A model generated the notes under the pieces. The model did not search any database. It saw nothing but the letters and a program-made list of their open reading frames with translations, and had not been told where the DNA came from. A program made the position numbers and the translations under genes. Below, in pieces: positions 32,598 to 44,861 of a stretch of 56,754 nucleotides of DNA. Position 1 is the stretch's first letter. Each line of letters begins with the position of its first letter. Origin of the DNA: Curtobacterium sp. MCBA15_001 (GTDB lineage: Bacteria > Actinomycetota > Actinomycetes > Actinomycetales > Microbacteriaceae); the NCBI RefSeq assembly GCF_001864835.1, contig NZ_MJGI01000008.1, forward strand, positions 1 to 56,754. The letters are read 5' to 3'.

Positions 32598-34850
32598 CTA
32601 CTGCCCAGCCGGAGCCGCGGGCGCGCCGCTGGCCGCGGGTGCCGCCGGTGTGCCCTGCGCACCGCCGGTCGTGGTCACCGGGTCGGTGCCGGTCGCCGGC
32701 GTCTGGACCGGGGCCTGCACCTGCCCGATCATCGCGGGGTCGGGCTCGGGCAGCGCGTCCCCGCCGTAGTGCCCGTCGAGGTAGGTCATCATGTCGCGGC
32801 CGACGCCGAACTTCGCGCTGTACCCGGTCGTGCCCTTGAGGAACGGCCAGTTGGCGAGCCGGACGCTCCCCTGCACGTTGCCGATCCAGGTCGCGTTCGT
32901 GTACTTCGTGCTCGACGTGACCAGCCAGTTCTGCACGTCACCGTCCGTGGTGCCCGTCTTGGCGAACTTCGGCGTGCTGTCGTTCGGGTTCGCCGAGGCA
33001 GCGGTGCCGGAGCCGTGCAGGACGCCCTGCAGCGCGTAGTCGACGGTGCCGGCGACCTGCTTCGACACGCCCTGGGTGCAGCTGGCCGGCGTCGGGGTGA
33101 TCTTCGCACCGTCCGCGGTGGTGACCGAGTCGATCGCGGTCGGCGTGCAGACGATGCCGTCGTTCGCGAACCCGGCGTAGGCCTCGGCGAGGTCGATCGG
33201 CGAGAGGTTGTTGGTCCCGAGCACCGACGCGGGGTTGGAGTCCGGTGCCGCGCCGTTCGACTGGTGGATCCCCATCGACTCGGCCGTCTGCGCGATCTTG
33301 CAGAGGTCGAGCTGCTTCGCCATCGCACCGAATGCGGTGTTGATCGACTCCGAGGTCGCGTCCTGCACGGTCATCGACGCCGGCACGTTCTCGGCGTTGG
33401 CGACCTGCCAGGGCTTGCCGCCGAGCCCGACGCACGAGTTCGTGAACTCGGACTGCGGGAAGGTGTGCTCGGTCGTCGACACCGACTCGGACAGCGTGTG
33501 CCCGCTCGCGAGCCACTCCGCCAGCGTGAAGACCTTGTACGTGGACCCGGTCTGGAAGCCACCCGAGTTGCCGTAGGCCTCGTCGGCGCTGTAGTTCACC
33601 GCGGTGGCACCGGGCGTGGACGAGTCCGACTGCGTGTACGTGGTGTTCTGCACCATCGACAGGATGCGTCCGGTGCCCGGTTCGACCGTGACGTTCGAGC
33701 CGCCCGCGTCGACGCCCGACATCGTCGCCGGGACGTACGCGCTGAGCGCCGCCTGGCCCTGCGCCTGCAGGTCGAGGTCGAGCGAGGTGTGGATCTGCAG
33801 GCCCTTCGTGTCGAGCGTCGCGATCCGGTCGGCCGCGGTCTTGCCGAACGCGGGGTCCTGCAGTACCTGGTCGCGCACGTAGTCGCAGAAGTAGCCGGCG
33901 TCGTGGGCGGCGGCCGCGGCGCTGCAGCCGTTGGCGGTCTCGGTGATCGCCGGCTGGACCGGCGTCGCGATCGCCTGCTGCTCGGCCGCCTTGGTGATCG
34001 AGTGGTGCGCGAGCATCCGGCGGAGCACGTAGTCGCGGCGCTCCTTGGTCGCCGCGTACCCGTTCGCCGATCCGTTGTCCTTGTTGTCCGGCTGGTCGAT
34101 GCGCAGGTTCGAGGGGTTGTTGAGGATCGCGACGAGCGTGGCCGACTGCACGAGGGACAGGTCCTTCGCGTGCACGCCGAAGTAGTACATGGCGCCGGCC
34201 TCGGCGCCGTAGACCCGGCCGCCGAGCCCGACGATGTTGAGGTACCCGGTCAGGACGTCCTGCTTCGAGTACTTCTTGTTCACGGCGATCGCGTACCGCA
34301 TCTCCTGCAGCTTGCGCTGGGGCGTGACGCCCGCGGCGTCCTCGTAGCAGGCGTCGATCTTCGCCTTGGTCGACGCGGCGTCCTTGCCCGTCAGTTCCTC
34401 GCACTGCTGCACCAGGACGTTCTTGACGTACTGCTGCGTGATGCTCGAACCGCCCTGCACGTCGTCGCCGACCGCCGTGGCCGCCGCGCCGCGCAGGGTG
34501 CCGATGACGTCGATGCCGCCCTCGTCGTAGAAGCGCGGGTCCTCGGTGTCGATCGCGGCCTGCTGGAGGGTCTTCGCGATCGCGTCGTTCTTCACGATGG
34601 TGCGGTTCTCGGCGTAGAACGACGCGATCGGGACGTCCTGGCCGCCCTGCTTGGCGTAGACGGTCGAGACCTGTTGCGGGGTCTGCACGTCGAGGTAGCT
34701 CGGCAGGTCCTCGAAGAACGCGGCGGCTCCCGACGCGCTCTCCCCGGCGACGGCGACGGCCGGCGTGACCGCGACGGCGACGAGCAACCCGGCGAGCACG
34801 GACATGACGAGGAACATCAAGAGGGCACCAGGCCACCGCACGACTCGCAT
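32598..34850 (-). CDS. Class A penicillin-binding protein (bifunctional PBP1-type)
   Basis: A 750-aa peptidoglycan synthase. One N-terminal membrane anchor (about residues 8-34) precedes a GT51 glycosyltransferase domain with catalytic Glu103 in TEDPRFYDEGGID and GGSSITQQYVKN. The transpeptidase domain has Ser436 in STYK, a SIN (SxN) motif near 507 and KTGT starting at Lys631. The tail (about 715-750) is Pro/Ala/Thr-rich. The ATG at 34850 is chosen because the anchor starts right after it; an upstream in-frame ATG at 34910 adds only low-complexity residues. It acts outside the membrane. Confidence 0.93.
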   Translation of the reverse strand: MRVVRWPGALLMFLVMSVLAGLLVAVAVTPAVAVAGESASGAAAFFEDLPSYLDVQTPQQVSTVYAKQGGQDVPIASFYAENRTIVKNDAIAKTLQQAAIDTEDPRFYDEGGIDVIGTLRGAAATAVGDDVQGGSSITQQYVKNVLVQQCEELTGKDAASTKAKIDACYEDAAGVTPQRKLQEMRYAIAVNKKYSKQDVLTGYLNIVGLGGRVYGAEAGAMYYFGVHAKDLSLVQSATLVAILNNPSNLRIDQPDNKDNGSANGYAATKERRDYVLRRMLAHHSITKAAEQQAIATPVQPAITETANGCSAAAAAHDAGYFCDYVRDQVLQDPAFGKTAADRIATLDTKGLQIHTSLDLDLQAQGQAALSAYVPATMSGVDAGGSNVTVEPGTGRILSMVQNTTYTQSDSSTPGATAVNYSADEAYGNSGGFQTGSTYKVFTLAEWLASGHTLSESVSTTEHTFPQSEFTNSCVGLGGKPWQVANAENVPASMTVQDATSESINTAFGAMAKQLDLCKIAQTAESMGIHQSNGAAPDSNPASVLGTNNLSPIDLAEAYAGFANDGIVCTPTAIDSVTTADGAKITPTPASCTQGVSKQVAGTVDYALQGVLHGSGTAASANPNDSTPKFAKTGTTDGDVQNWLVTSSTKYTNATWIGNVQGSVRLANWPFLKGTTGYSAKFGVGRDMMTYLDGHYGGDALPEPDPAMIGQVQAPVQTPATGTDPVTTTGGAQGTPAAPAASGAPAAPAGQ

Positions 34851-35035
34851 GGCGGCACCGTATGGACCCGCGCTGGGTCGGGACTGCTGCGAGCGGCCCG
34901 GAAGCTGCACCCGCCCTCAGGTTGACGCACGGGCAGCGCGGATCGCCGCGCCCGGACCGCCTGGAGGCACGGATCGCGCCCGCCCCGCCGGCTCGGTCAC
35001 GATCCGGTCACGTCATCGGTCGCGACGCAGGTCCG

Positions 35036-35107
35036 GCGGACCGGTTCGCTCAGTCGCAGCTGCAGGTCCTGCGGACCGGTTCGGTCAGTCGCGCAGCTGC
35101 AGGTCCT
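35036..35107. repeat. 35/37-bp tandem duplication at a gene's 3' end
   Basis: A unit starting GCGGACCGGTTCG and ending CTGCAGGTCCT occurs at 35036-35070 and again at 35071-35107, differing by one substitution and a 2-nt GC insertion. The second copy contains the hydrolase stop codon. The rest of 34851-35084 holds a half copy of the GGAGGC repeat near 34962 and no gene. Confidence 0.85.
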
Positions 35108-36392
35108 GCGGGCGGACGAGGTACAGGTCGAACGAGGGCTGCACCCCACCGTCGTCGTGTCCCCCGCTGCGGTGCGTCCCGCCGCGCACCAGGTCGCCCC
35201 GCCCGAGGGCGATGAGCGCGACGTCGTGCAGCGACGCCGTGCCGGGCTTGAGGTAGTCGTTGTGTCCGACCGGGCGGCGGAACAGGTCCCCGGCGGTCCC
35301 GGGAGCGGGCTCGCTGAGGTCGAGCACCGTCGCACCGAACGACGCCGCGGCCGGGTCCGTGCCGAAGTACCCCGAGCCCGCGATCGGGTCGAGGTGCGCC
35401 TGGCCGACGAACATCTGGTCGGCGGCCACGGCCAGCTGCGACGCACTGCGGACCTCGCTGCCGGGCGAGCCGAGCACGGTCAGGCTGTCGGCACGCATCC
35501 GTCCCGACGCCAGCGCCATCATCGCGGTGGTCGACCCGTAGGAGTGCGCGACGATGCCGATCCGGGGCTGGTCCCCCTCGCGCAGCCGCCGGATCCCGTC
35601 GACGGTCCGTTCGAGCCGCTGGGCACCGGTCTTCGCGAGGTCGAGCGAGAGGATGTTCGACAGGTCCGGCGTCCGGTACCCCATCCAGGCCAGCACCGCG
35701 ACACCCGTCCCGTGCCCGGGCGCCGCGACCGGAGCCAGCGTGGCCTGCTCGTCGTACAGCGCTCCGGAGGTCGCCGTGAAGTCGGGCATCTGCCCGGTGA
35801 CGGTGAAGAACATCCCCGGCACCACCACGGACACGTCGGCGGCGGTGGCCAGGTCCCCGATCGCGATGGCTGCCCGCCCGGCGCCCCGGGTGTCGAGTGT
35901 CACGAGCGACTTCGGCGGGTCCCCGGGATCGCGGTGCAGTGCATCGCGGACCTGGCCGAGCATCGCGCGCTCGGACGCGTCGCCCGGGTCTGCAGCCAGG
36001 CCGGCGGCGAGCACCGCCCGGTTGGCTCGGTCGCGAACGCCGTAGGGCACGCCGTCCAGGTTGCCGACGACGACCGGCGCCGACCGCTCCAGCTGCGCCT
36101 GCACAGCGCTGTCCAGGCCCGCCCACCAGGTCGCGACCTCCGCGGCCGTCGGCGGCGTGTCCATCGCCGTCGCCACGACCCGTCGGTCGCGGTCGGCGGC
36201 GTCGAGCTGTGCGGGCGTCAGGCGGGCCAGGTCGTCCAGGAACGCCCGACCGTGTTCGCCGGCCACCGTGTCGTCGGTGCGAACGGTCCCGGAGACGACG
36301 ACGGTGGGCGCGGCGGTGGGCAGCACAGACGCCTCGACCACTCCTGCGGAGTGCATCGAGAACGTGAGCAGAGCAGCGGCGAGGAGCAGCAA
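35085..36392 (-). CDS. Secreted alpha/beta-hydrolase (DUF1023-like)
   Basis: A 435-aa protein with a hydrophobic N-terminus (LLLAAALLTF) suggesting export. The hydrolase nucleophile elbow AHSYGST and a C-terminal GHNDYL match the actinobacterial DUF1023 alpha/beta-hydrolases, which are annotated as putative esterases or peptidases. The start is a TTG preceded by GGGGGAG at good spacing; it is uncertain because the signal lacks the usual basic residues. Upstream are a -10 TAGGAT (36456-36461) and a 9-bp dyad just downstream of the expected transcription start. Natural substrate unknown. Confidence 0.8.
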   Translation of the reverse strand: MLLLAAALLTFSMHSAGVVEASVLPTAAPTVVVSGTVRTDDTVAGEHGRAFLDDLARLTPAQLDAADRDRRVVATAMDTPPTAAEVATWWAGLDSAVQAQLERSAPVVVGNLDGVPYGVRDRANRAVLAAGLAADPGDASERAMLGQVRDALHRDPGDPPKSLVTLDTRGAGRAAIAIGDLATAADVSVVVPGMFFTVTGQMPDFTATSGALYDEQATLAPVAAPGHGTGVAVLAWMGYRTPDLSNILSLDLAKTGAQRLERTVDGIRRLREGDQPRIGIVAHSYGSTTAMMALASGRMRADSLTVLGSPGSEVRSASQLAVAADQMFVGQAHLDPIAGSGYFGTDPAAASFGATVLDLSEPAPGTAGDLFRRPVGHNDYLKPGTASLHDVALIALGRGDLVRGGTHRSGGHDDGGVQPSFDLYLVRPQDLQLRD

Positions 36393-36417
36393 ACCGGTCT
36401 CCCCCGGGAAGGCCTGC

Positions 36418-36461
36418 CTGTCGACTCCCTGAAGTCGACAGGTGATGCTCTCTCGATCCTA
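36418..36461 (-). promoter_or_regulatory. Promoter with dyad (CTGTCGACT/AGTCGACAG) for the secreted hydrolase
   Basis: The minus-strand -10 TAGGAT at 36456-36461 places transcription start near 36449. A perfect 9-bp inverted repeat with a 6-nt spacer (36418-36426 and 36433-36441) follows directly, either as an operator or as a leader hairpin. Confidence 0.5.
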
Positions 36462-36569
36462 GGGAGCAGCGCCGCGGATCGGTCGTGCTCGATGCAACTT
36501 GTCCCCCGGACTGGGGACGACGGCAGGCGCGCCGCGGAATCCGGACAAACCGGACGCGCCGCCGACCGA

Positions 36570-40095
<3,526 letters not shown>

Positions 40096-40101
40096 GCGTC
40101 C

Positions 40102-40107
40102 AGGGTA
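40102..40107 (-). promoter_or_regulatory. -10 TACCCT, leaderless mnmA start
   Basis: TACCCT on the minus strand ends 6 nt before the ATG at 40095. A plus-strand TAGCGT at 40123-40128 may serve the divergent MFS gene, 9 nt before its ATG. Confidence 0.55.
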
Positions 40108-40137
40108 ACTCCCGGGCAGGCGTAGCGTGGTCCGACG

Positions 40138-41409
40138 ATGACGAGCACCGCGAACGACGCCTTCGACGCCCGGGGCGTGCTGCTGTCCGGCTTCCTGCCC
40201 GCCGCACTGTTCGCCATCGGCGAGGGCGCGATCATCCCGATCATCCCGATCGCCGCGAACTCCCTCGGCGCCAGCCTGGCGATCGCCGGGTTCGTCGCCT
40301 CGCTCATCCTGGTCGGCGAGCTCATCGGCGACGTCCCGTCCGGGGTCGTCGTCGCCCGGATCGGCGAGCGCAACGCGATGATCGGCGCTGCCCTGGTCTC
40401 GATGGTCGGCCTGGTGGTCTGCACGGTCGCGCCGAACACCGTCCTGCTGGCGGTGGGCGTGTTCCTGGTCGGGGTGTCGACGGCGGTGTTCGCCCTCGCG
40501 CGGCACGCCTACATGACGACCGCGATCCCGGTGCACATCCGCGCCCGCGCCCTGTCGAGCCTCGGCGGGGTCTTCCGCTTCGGGTACTTCGTCGGCCCGT
40601 TCCTCGCCGCCGGGGTGGTGCACCTCACGGGCACGACGCAGAGCGCGTTCTGGATCCACATCGTGTGCTGCCTCGCCGCTGCGGTGACCCTGCTGGTCCT
40701 GCGCGACCCCGCGACGGGCGTGCGCGGCCTGCGGTTGCCGCGCGGCGCCTCCAGTCCGGACCACACCGCGACCGACACCGGGGCGGTCTTCGTCCAACAG
40801 GAGGCGCAGGGCCTGTTCCGCACGATCCGGACGCACCGCAAGGTGCTGCTCCGGCTCGGCAGCGGTGCCGGGCTGATCGGGGCGATGCGTGCCGGACGAC
40901 AGGTCATCCTGCCGCTGTGGGCGGTGAGTGTCGGCCTCGACGACGCGACGGCGGCGCTCGTGATCGGCATCGCCGGAGCGGTCGACTTCGCGCTCTTCTA
41001 CACGAGCGGGCAGATCATGGACCGGTGGGGACGGCTCGCCAGCGCCCTGCCGTGCCTGCTCGGGTTGAGCGTCAGCTACTTCCTGCTCGCCTGGAGCGGC
41101 CACCTCGACGCCCGTGTCGGCTGGTTCGTCGGGATCGCGATCGGGATGTCCCTGGCGAACGGCGTCGGCTCCGGCATCCTGATGACCCTCGGTGCCGACC
41201 TGGCCCCCCGCGACGCCCCGGCACCCTTCCTCGGCGCCTGGCGTTTCACCGGCGACTTCGGCCAGGCCGCGGCCCCCCTCGTCATCTCCGGGATCACGGC
41301 GGTCGCCTCGATCGCCGTCGCCAGCGGGGTGATGGGCGTGCTCGGGCTCGTCGGCGCCGGCGTCCTGCTCCGCTACGTCCCGCGGTACCTGCCCCGCCAG
41401 CTGCGCTGA
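40138..41409 (+). CDS. Major facilitator superfamily transporter
   Basis: A 423-aa carrier with about 12 helices and the MFS loop 2-3 motif [19 protein letters not shown] central cytoplasmic loop of about 45 residues after helix 6 ([13 protein letters not shown]) contains a half copy of the dispersed repeat (40745-40760). It resembles drug/H+ antiporter-type exporters; the substrate is unknown. It is a single gene followed by a hairpin. Confidence 0.87.
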   Translation: MTSTANDAFDARGVLLSGFLPAALFAIGEGAIIPIIPIAANSLGASLAIAGFVASLILVGELIGDVPSGVVVARIGERNAMIGAALVSMVGLVVCTVAPNTVLLAVGVFLVGVSTAVFALARHAYMTTAIPVHIRARALSSLGGVFRFGYFVGPFLAAGVVHLTGTTQSAFWIHIVCCLAAAVTLLVLRDPATGVRGLRLPRGASSPDHTATDTGAVFVQQEAQGLFRTIRTHRKVLLRLGSGAGLIGAMRAGRQVILPLWAVSVGLDDATAALVIGIAGAVDFALFYTSGQIMDRWGRLASALPCLLGLSVSYFLLAWSGHLDARVGWFVGIAIGMSLANGVGSGILMTLGADLAPRDAPAPFLGAWRFTGDFGQAAAPLVISGITAVASIAVASGVMGVLGLVGAGVLLRYVPRYLPRQLR

Positions 41410-41423
41410 CCGCGCTGCGTCCC

Positions 41424-41455
41424 GCCAGACGGGAGGCCCGGGTCGCCTCCGCCTG
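41424..41455 (+). terminator. Hairpin after the MFS gene (GGGAGGC palindrome variant)
   Basis: CCAGACGGGAGGC pairs with GCCTCCGCCTGG with one mismatch and one bulge, 14 nt after the stop. A second small hairpin GCGCACC/GGTGCGC follows at 41459-41479. Confidence 0.65.
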
Positions 41456-41589
41456 GTAGCGCACCCCTGCACGGTGCGCGATCCGAACCCCGTACGGCGA
41501 CGACCGCTCGGTGCAGCGTCGTTCCCGCGCACGGGGCGCACGACCTCGCACCACCCACGGACGCCGCACGGTGCGTCACCCCGCGCGGG

Positions 41590-41595
41590 TACGCT
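41590..41595 (+). promoter_or_regulatory. -10 TACGCT of the tRNA-Leu gene
   Basis: TACGCT lies 10 nt before the mature tRNA 5' end. The region 41480-41589 contains no other feature I can support. Confidence 0.5.
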
Positions 41596-41605
41596 GTCGG
41601 TGCTC

Positions 41606-41686
41606 GCGGGAGTGGTGGAATCGGTAGACACGCAGGATTTAGGTTCCTGTGCCCCAGGCGTGAGGGTTCGAGTCCCTCCTTCCGCA
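41606..41686 (+). tRNA. tRNA-Leu (anticodon UAG)
   Basis: The acceptor GCGGGAG pairs with CTTCCGC. The anticodon loop TTTAGGT is held by CAGGA/TCCTG, with the anticodon TAG at 41640-41642. A long class II variable arm is present, and the T arm is GAGGG-TTCGAGT-CCCTC. The discriminator A is followed by CC and then G, so the full CCA end is not encoded and must be completed by the tRNA nucleotidyltransferase. It reads CUN codons. Confidence 0.95.
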
Positions 41687-41805
41687 CCGATGCTGCGTCA
41701 CCTGAGCATCTCACCCAGCCGGGGGATGGGCCGCCGACCCCCGCGCGGTACCCTCGACCTGCGGGTGACCGTCCTGGCCCCTCACGACGCACGACCGGAA
41801 GAAGC

Positions 41806-42495
41806 ATGCACTCCGTCGCACTCGCCCTGATCCCCTGGCTGGATCCGCAGTACATCCTCGACCACTTCGGGGCCGTCGCCGTGCTCGTGGTGTGCGCCAT
41901 CATCTTCGCCGAGACCGGGCTGCTGGTCGGGTTCATCTTCCCCGGCGACAGCCTGCTCGTGATCACGGGGCTGTTCGCCTTCGACCGGGGTGGCGCCATC
42001 GGCGGGATCCCCGTGTTGGTCGCCGCGCTGATGATCGCCGCTGCCGCGTTCCTCGGCGGTGAACTCGGCTACTACATCGGCAAGAAGGCCGGTCCGCCGA
42101 TCTTCGAGCGCAAGGAGAGCGGTCTGTTCTCCAAGGCGAACGTCGACCGCACCAACGCCTTCTTCCACCGGTTCGGCCCGCTCGCGGTGATCCTGGCCCG
42201 CTTCGTGCCGGTGGTCCGCACGTTCCTGCCCATCGCGGCCGGCGTCGGGCGCATGAACTACAAGAAGTACTCGCTGTACAACGCGATCGGCGCGGTCATC
42301 TGGGGAGTCGGTGTGACGTTCCTCGGGTACGTGCTGGGGTACATCCCGTTCGTGGCCGACTTCGTGCGCGAGTACATCGACGTCATCCTGCTCGCCGCGG
42401 TCGTCGTCACCGTGGTGCCCATGGCGCTGACCTACTTCCGCAACGCCCGCAAGGCCAAGAAGCACGAGCAGGAGCACGGCCAACCGGCCGAGTAG
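41806..42495 (+). CDS. DedA-family membrane protein
   Basis: A 229-aa DedA/SNARE-associated protein, a family implicated in flipping polyprenyl-phosphate or phospholipid carriers across the membrane. The conserved FAETGLLVGFIFPGDSLLVITG and ARFVPVVRTFLPIAAGVGRM motifs, with their key acidic and arginine residues, are present. The cytoplasmic tail is basic. A TACCCT -10 at 41749-41754 and GGAAG before the ATG suggest its own transcript. It is convergent with rdgB; 42496-42541 is only GC-rich spacer. Confidence 0.92.
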   Translation: MHSVALALIPWLDPQYILDHFGAVAVLVVCAIIFAETGLLVGFIFPGDSLLVITGLFAFDRGGAIGGIPVLVAALMIAAAAFLGGELGYYIGKKAGPPIFERKESGLFSKANVDRTNAFFHRFGPLAVILARFVPVVRTFLPIAAGVGRMNYKKYSLYNAIGAVIWGVGVTFLGYVLGYIPFVADFVREYIDVILLAAVVVTVVPMALTYFRNARKAKKHEQEHGQPAE

Positions 42496-42541
42496 CCCCA
42501 GGTCCGGCCGCGGCCGACGGCCCGGTGCCGCGCGCGCCGCG

Positions 42542-43135
42542 TCACGCGGTCGAGTCGAACCACTCCCGCACGATGGGGGCGATCCCGCGGAAGGCCTTCG
42601 CCCGGTGCGACAACGCGTTCTTCTCGGCGCGGGTGAGCTCGGCCGACGAGCGGTCCGCGTCGTCCGGCTGGAAGACCGGGTCGTAGCCGTGCCCGCCGGT
42701 CCCCCGACGCTCGGTCAGCACCTCGCCGTTCCACACGGCCTCGACCACGTGCTCGACCCCGCCCGGGGTGACGAACGCCGCCGCGCAGACGAAGGCCGCG
42801 GTCCGCTCGGGGACCCCGTCCAGGTTCTGCAGCAGCAGGTCGATGTTGTCGTCGTCCACGCGGGTGCCGGCGTAGCGCGCCGAGTGGATGCCCGGGGCAC
42901 CGCCCAGTGCGTCGACCGCGATGCCGGAGTCGTCGGCGAGCGCGGGCAGTCCCGTGTGGGCGACCGCGGCACGCGCCTTGATGAGGGCGTTCGCCGCGTA
43001 GGTGTCGCCGTCCTCGACGGGCTCCGGGCCGTCGTACCCCTGCAACGCGACGCCTGCGCCGAGGGCGTCGCCGAGGATCTCCCGCAGCTCGACGACCTTG
43101 CCCTGGTTGTGGGTCGCCAGGACGACCGCGCGCAT
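42542..43135 (-). CDS. rdgB: Non-canonical purine NTP pyrophosphatase (RdgB/HAM1)
   Basis: A 197-aa house-cleaning enzyme hydrolysing ITP, dITP and XTP to monophosphates. The N-terminal VVLATHNQGKVVELREIL, the LADDSGIAVDALGGAPGIHSARYAG motif and the GHGYDPVF and SHRAKAFRG segments are all typical. The ATG at 43135 is used; a GTG at 43141 overlapping the rph stop is possible. It is the last gene of murI-rph-rdgB, a conserved actinobacterial order. Confidence 0.95.
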   Translation of the reverse strand: MRAVVLATHNQGKVVELREILGDALGAGVALQGYDGPEPVEDGDTYAANALIKARAAVAHTGLPALADDSGIAVDALGGAPGIHSARYAGTRVDDDNIDLLLQNLDGVPERTAAFVCAAAFVTPGGVEHVVEAVWNGEVLTERRGTGGHGYDPVFQPDDADRSSAELTRAEKNALSHRAKAFRGIAPIVREWFDSTA

Positions 43136-43137
43136 GC

Positions 43138-43869
43138 TCACGCGAGTCCCAGGGCGGACCGCTGGATCGCCGCGAGGGACGCGTTGCCCGCCAGGCCGAG
43201 GTCGAGCAGCACGTTCAGCTCGTCGCGGTCGAACGGCGCGTGCTCGGCCGTCCCCTGGACCTCGATGAACTTGCCGGAGCCGGTCGTGACGATGTTCATG
43301 TCGGTGTCGGCCGCCGAGTCCTCGGTGTACGCCAGGTCGAGCATCGGCTCGCCCTTGACGATGCCGACCGAGATCGCCTGCACGCTGTCGGTGAGCGGCG
43401 TGGCCTTCTTCGCGATGAAGCCCTTGTCGCGGCCCCACTCGATCGCGTCGACCATCGCCACGTAGGCGCCGGTGATCGAAGCCGTCCGCGTGCCGCCGTC
43501 GGCCTGCAGCACGTCGCAGTCGAGCACCAGGGTGTTCTCCCCCAGGCCCTTCATGTCGACGACGGCCCGCAGCGACCGGCCGATCAGCCGGGAGATCTCG
43601 TGCGTGCGCCCGCCGACCTTGCCCTTGATCGACTCGCGCTGCATGCGCTCGTTCGTCGACCGCGGCAGCATCGAGTACTCGGCGGTGACCCAGCCCGAGC
43701 CCTTGCCGGCCATCCAGCGCGGCACGCCGTTGGTGAAGGAGGCGGTGCAGAGCACCTTGGTGTTGCCGAAGGAGATGAGCGCACTGCCCTCGGCCTGGCT
43801 GCTCCAGCCCCGTTCGATGGTGACGGGACGGTGGTCGGTGGCCTCGCGGCCGTCGATGCGGGTGGTCAT
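43138..43869 (-). CDS. rph: Ribonuclease PH
   Basis: A 243-aa phosphorolytic exoribonuclease that trims the 3' ends of tRNA precursors. The family sequence is clear throughout ([56 protein letters not shown]). The ATG follows GAGAGGA. It lies 73 bp downstream of murI and directly before rdgB. Confidence 0.97.
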   Translation of the reverse strand: MTTRIDGREATDHRPVTIERGWSSQAEGSALISFGNTKVLCTASFTNGVPRWMAGKGSGWVTAEYSMLPRSTNERMQRESIKGKVGGRTHEISRLIGRSLRAVVDMKGLGENTLVLDCDVLQADGGTRTASITGAYVAMVDAIEWGRDKGFIAKKATPLTDSVQAISVGIVKGEPMLDLAYTEDSAADTDMNIVTTGSGKFIEVQGTAEHAPFDRDELNVLLDLGLAGNASLAAIQRSALGLA

Positions 43870-43942
43870 GGTGTCCTCTCGGTCCGGCCCGGAGGCGCGG
43901 TGCGGGTCGACGTGGATGCTGACGGTGGTCGGGTGGTCCGGT

Positions 43943-44782
43943 TCAGGACACGGTGCGGGGCAGCGGGATGGCGCCGGTCTGCAGGTGGCCGACGGTCGAG
44001 ACCTCGGGGCCGAGGAACCGTCGGGCCAGGCGGATGAAGCCGTTGCGGTCCTCGCCCGTGGCCTCGAACGCGTAGGTCGGCGGCGCGGTGCTCGTGCGTT
44101 CGAGCCCGTGTTCGACGAGCCGCCGGTAGACGTCGTTCGCGGTCTCCTCGGCGCTCGAGACCAGCGTGACGTCGGGCCCCATGACGTACTGGATCGCGGC
44201 GGACATCAGCGGGTAGTGGGTGCAGCCGAGCACGAGCGTGTCGACGCCCGCCGCCCGGATCGGTTCGAGGTACCCGGCGGCGACCTCGCGCAGCGCGGGG
44301 GACGAGGTGTCGCCGGCCTCGACGAACTCGACGAACCGCGGGCAGGCGGCCAGCGTCAGGGTGACGTCCGCGGCGACGGCGAAGGCGTCCTCGTAGGACC
44401 GGGACGCGATGGTGCCGACGGTCCCGATGACGCCGATGCGCCCGGTCCTGGTCTGCTTCACCGCGGCGCGAGCAGCGGGCTGGATGACCTCGACGACCGG
44501 GATGCCGTACGCCTGCTCGTAGCGTTCGCGGGCGTCGCGGAGCACGGCCGACGAGGCGGTGTTGCACGCGATCACCAGGGCCTTGACGCCCTGCTCGACC
44601 AGGTCGTCCATGACCTGGAGCGCGTACCGGCGGACGTCGGCGATCGGCTTCGGACCGTACGGCGAGTGCACGGTGTCGCCGACGTACCGGATGCTCTCCC
44701 GCGGCAGCTGGTCGATGATGGCCCGCGCGACCGTCAGGCCACCGACGCCACTGTCGAAGACTCCGATCGGTGCATCCGTCAC
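43943..44782 (-). CDS. murI: Glutamate racemase
   Basis: A 279-aa cofactor-independent racemase supplying D-glutamate for peptidoglycan. The two catalytic cysteines are Cys73 (ACNTAS) and Cys187 (GCTHYPL), with Asp10 in [10 protein letters not shown]. The GTG start at 44782 has TACGCT 6 nt upstream and no ribosome-binding site. It is the first gene of murI-rph-rdgB and divergent from pncB. Confidence 0.96.
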   Translation of the reverse strand: MTDAPIGVFDSGVGGLTVARAIIDQLPRESIRYVGDTVHSPYGPKPIADVRRYALQVMDDLVEQGVKALVIACNTASSAVLRDARERYEQAYGIPVVEVIQPAARAAVKQTRTGRIGVIGTVGTIASRSYEDAFAVAADVTLTLAACPRFVEFVEAGDTSSPALREVAAGYLEPIRAAGVDTLVLGCTHYPLMSAAIQYVMGPDVTLVSSAEETANDVYRRLVEHGLERTSTAPPTYAFEATGEDRNGFIRLARRFLGPEVSTVGHLQTGAIPLPRTVS

Positions 44783-44788
44783 GCGACC

Positions 44789-44794
44789 AGCGTA
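44789..44794 (-). promoter_or_regulatory. -10 TACGCT, leaderless murI start
   Basis: TACGCT on the minus strand is followed by 6 nt and the GTG at 44782. Confidence 0.6.
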
Positions 44795-44848
44795 CCGACG
44801 CGCGCCGACGTGGCGGACGCCCCTCGGGCCTCCAGGCCGTGGTCTGAC

Positions 44849-44854
44849 TAGTGT
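44849..44854 (+). promoter_or_regulatory. -10 TAGTGT, leaderless pncB start
   Basis: TAGTGT ends 7 nt before the GTG at 44862. A half copy of the dispersed repeat (GGGCCTCCAGGCC) lies at about 44827-44839, between the murI and pncB promoters. Confidence 0.6.
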
Positions 44855-44861
44855 CGAAGGC

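Noticed and set aside
34851..34910. Longer N-terminus for the penicillin-binding protein
   Set aside because: It adds about 20 low-complexity residues before the membrane anchor and has no better initiation site.
30519..34925. A 1468-residue open frame on the plus strand
   Set aside because: It lies antisense to gatA, gatC and the penicillin-binding protein, has the Arg/Gly/Asp-rich composition of a GC-driven shadow frame, and shows no domain.
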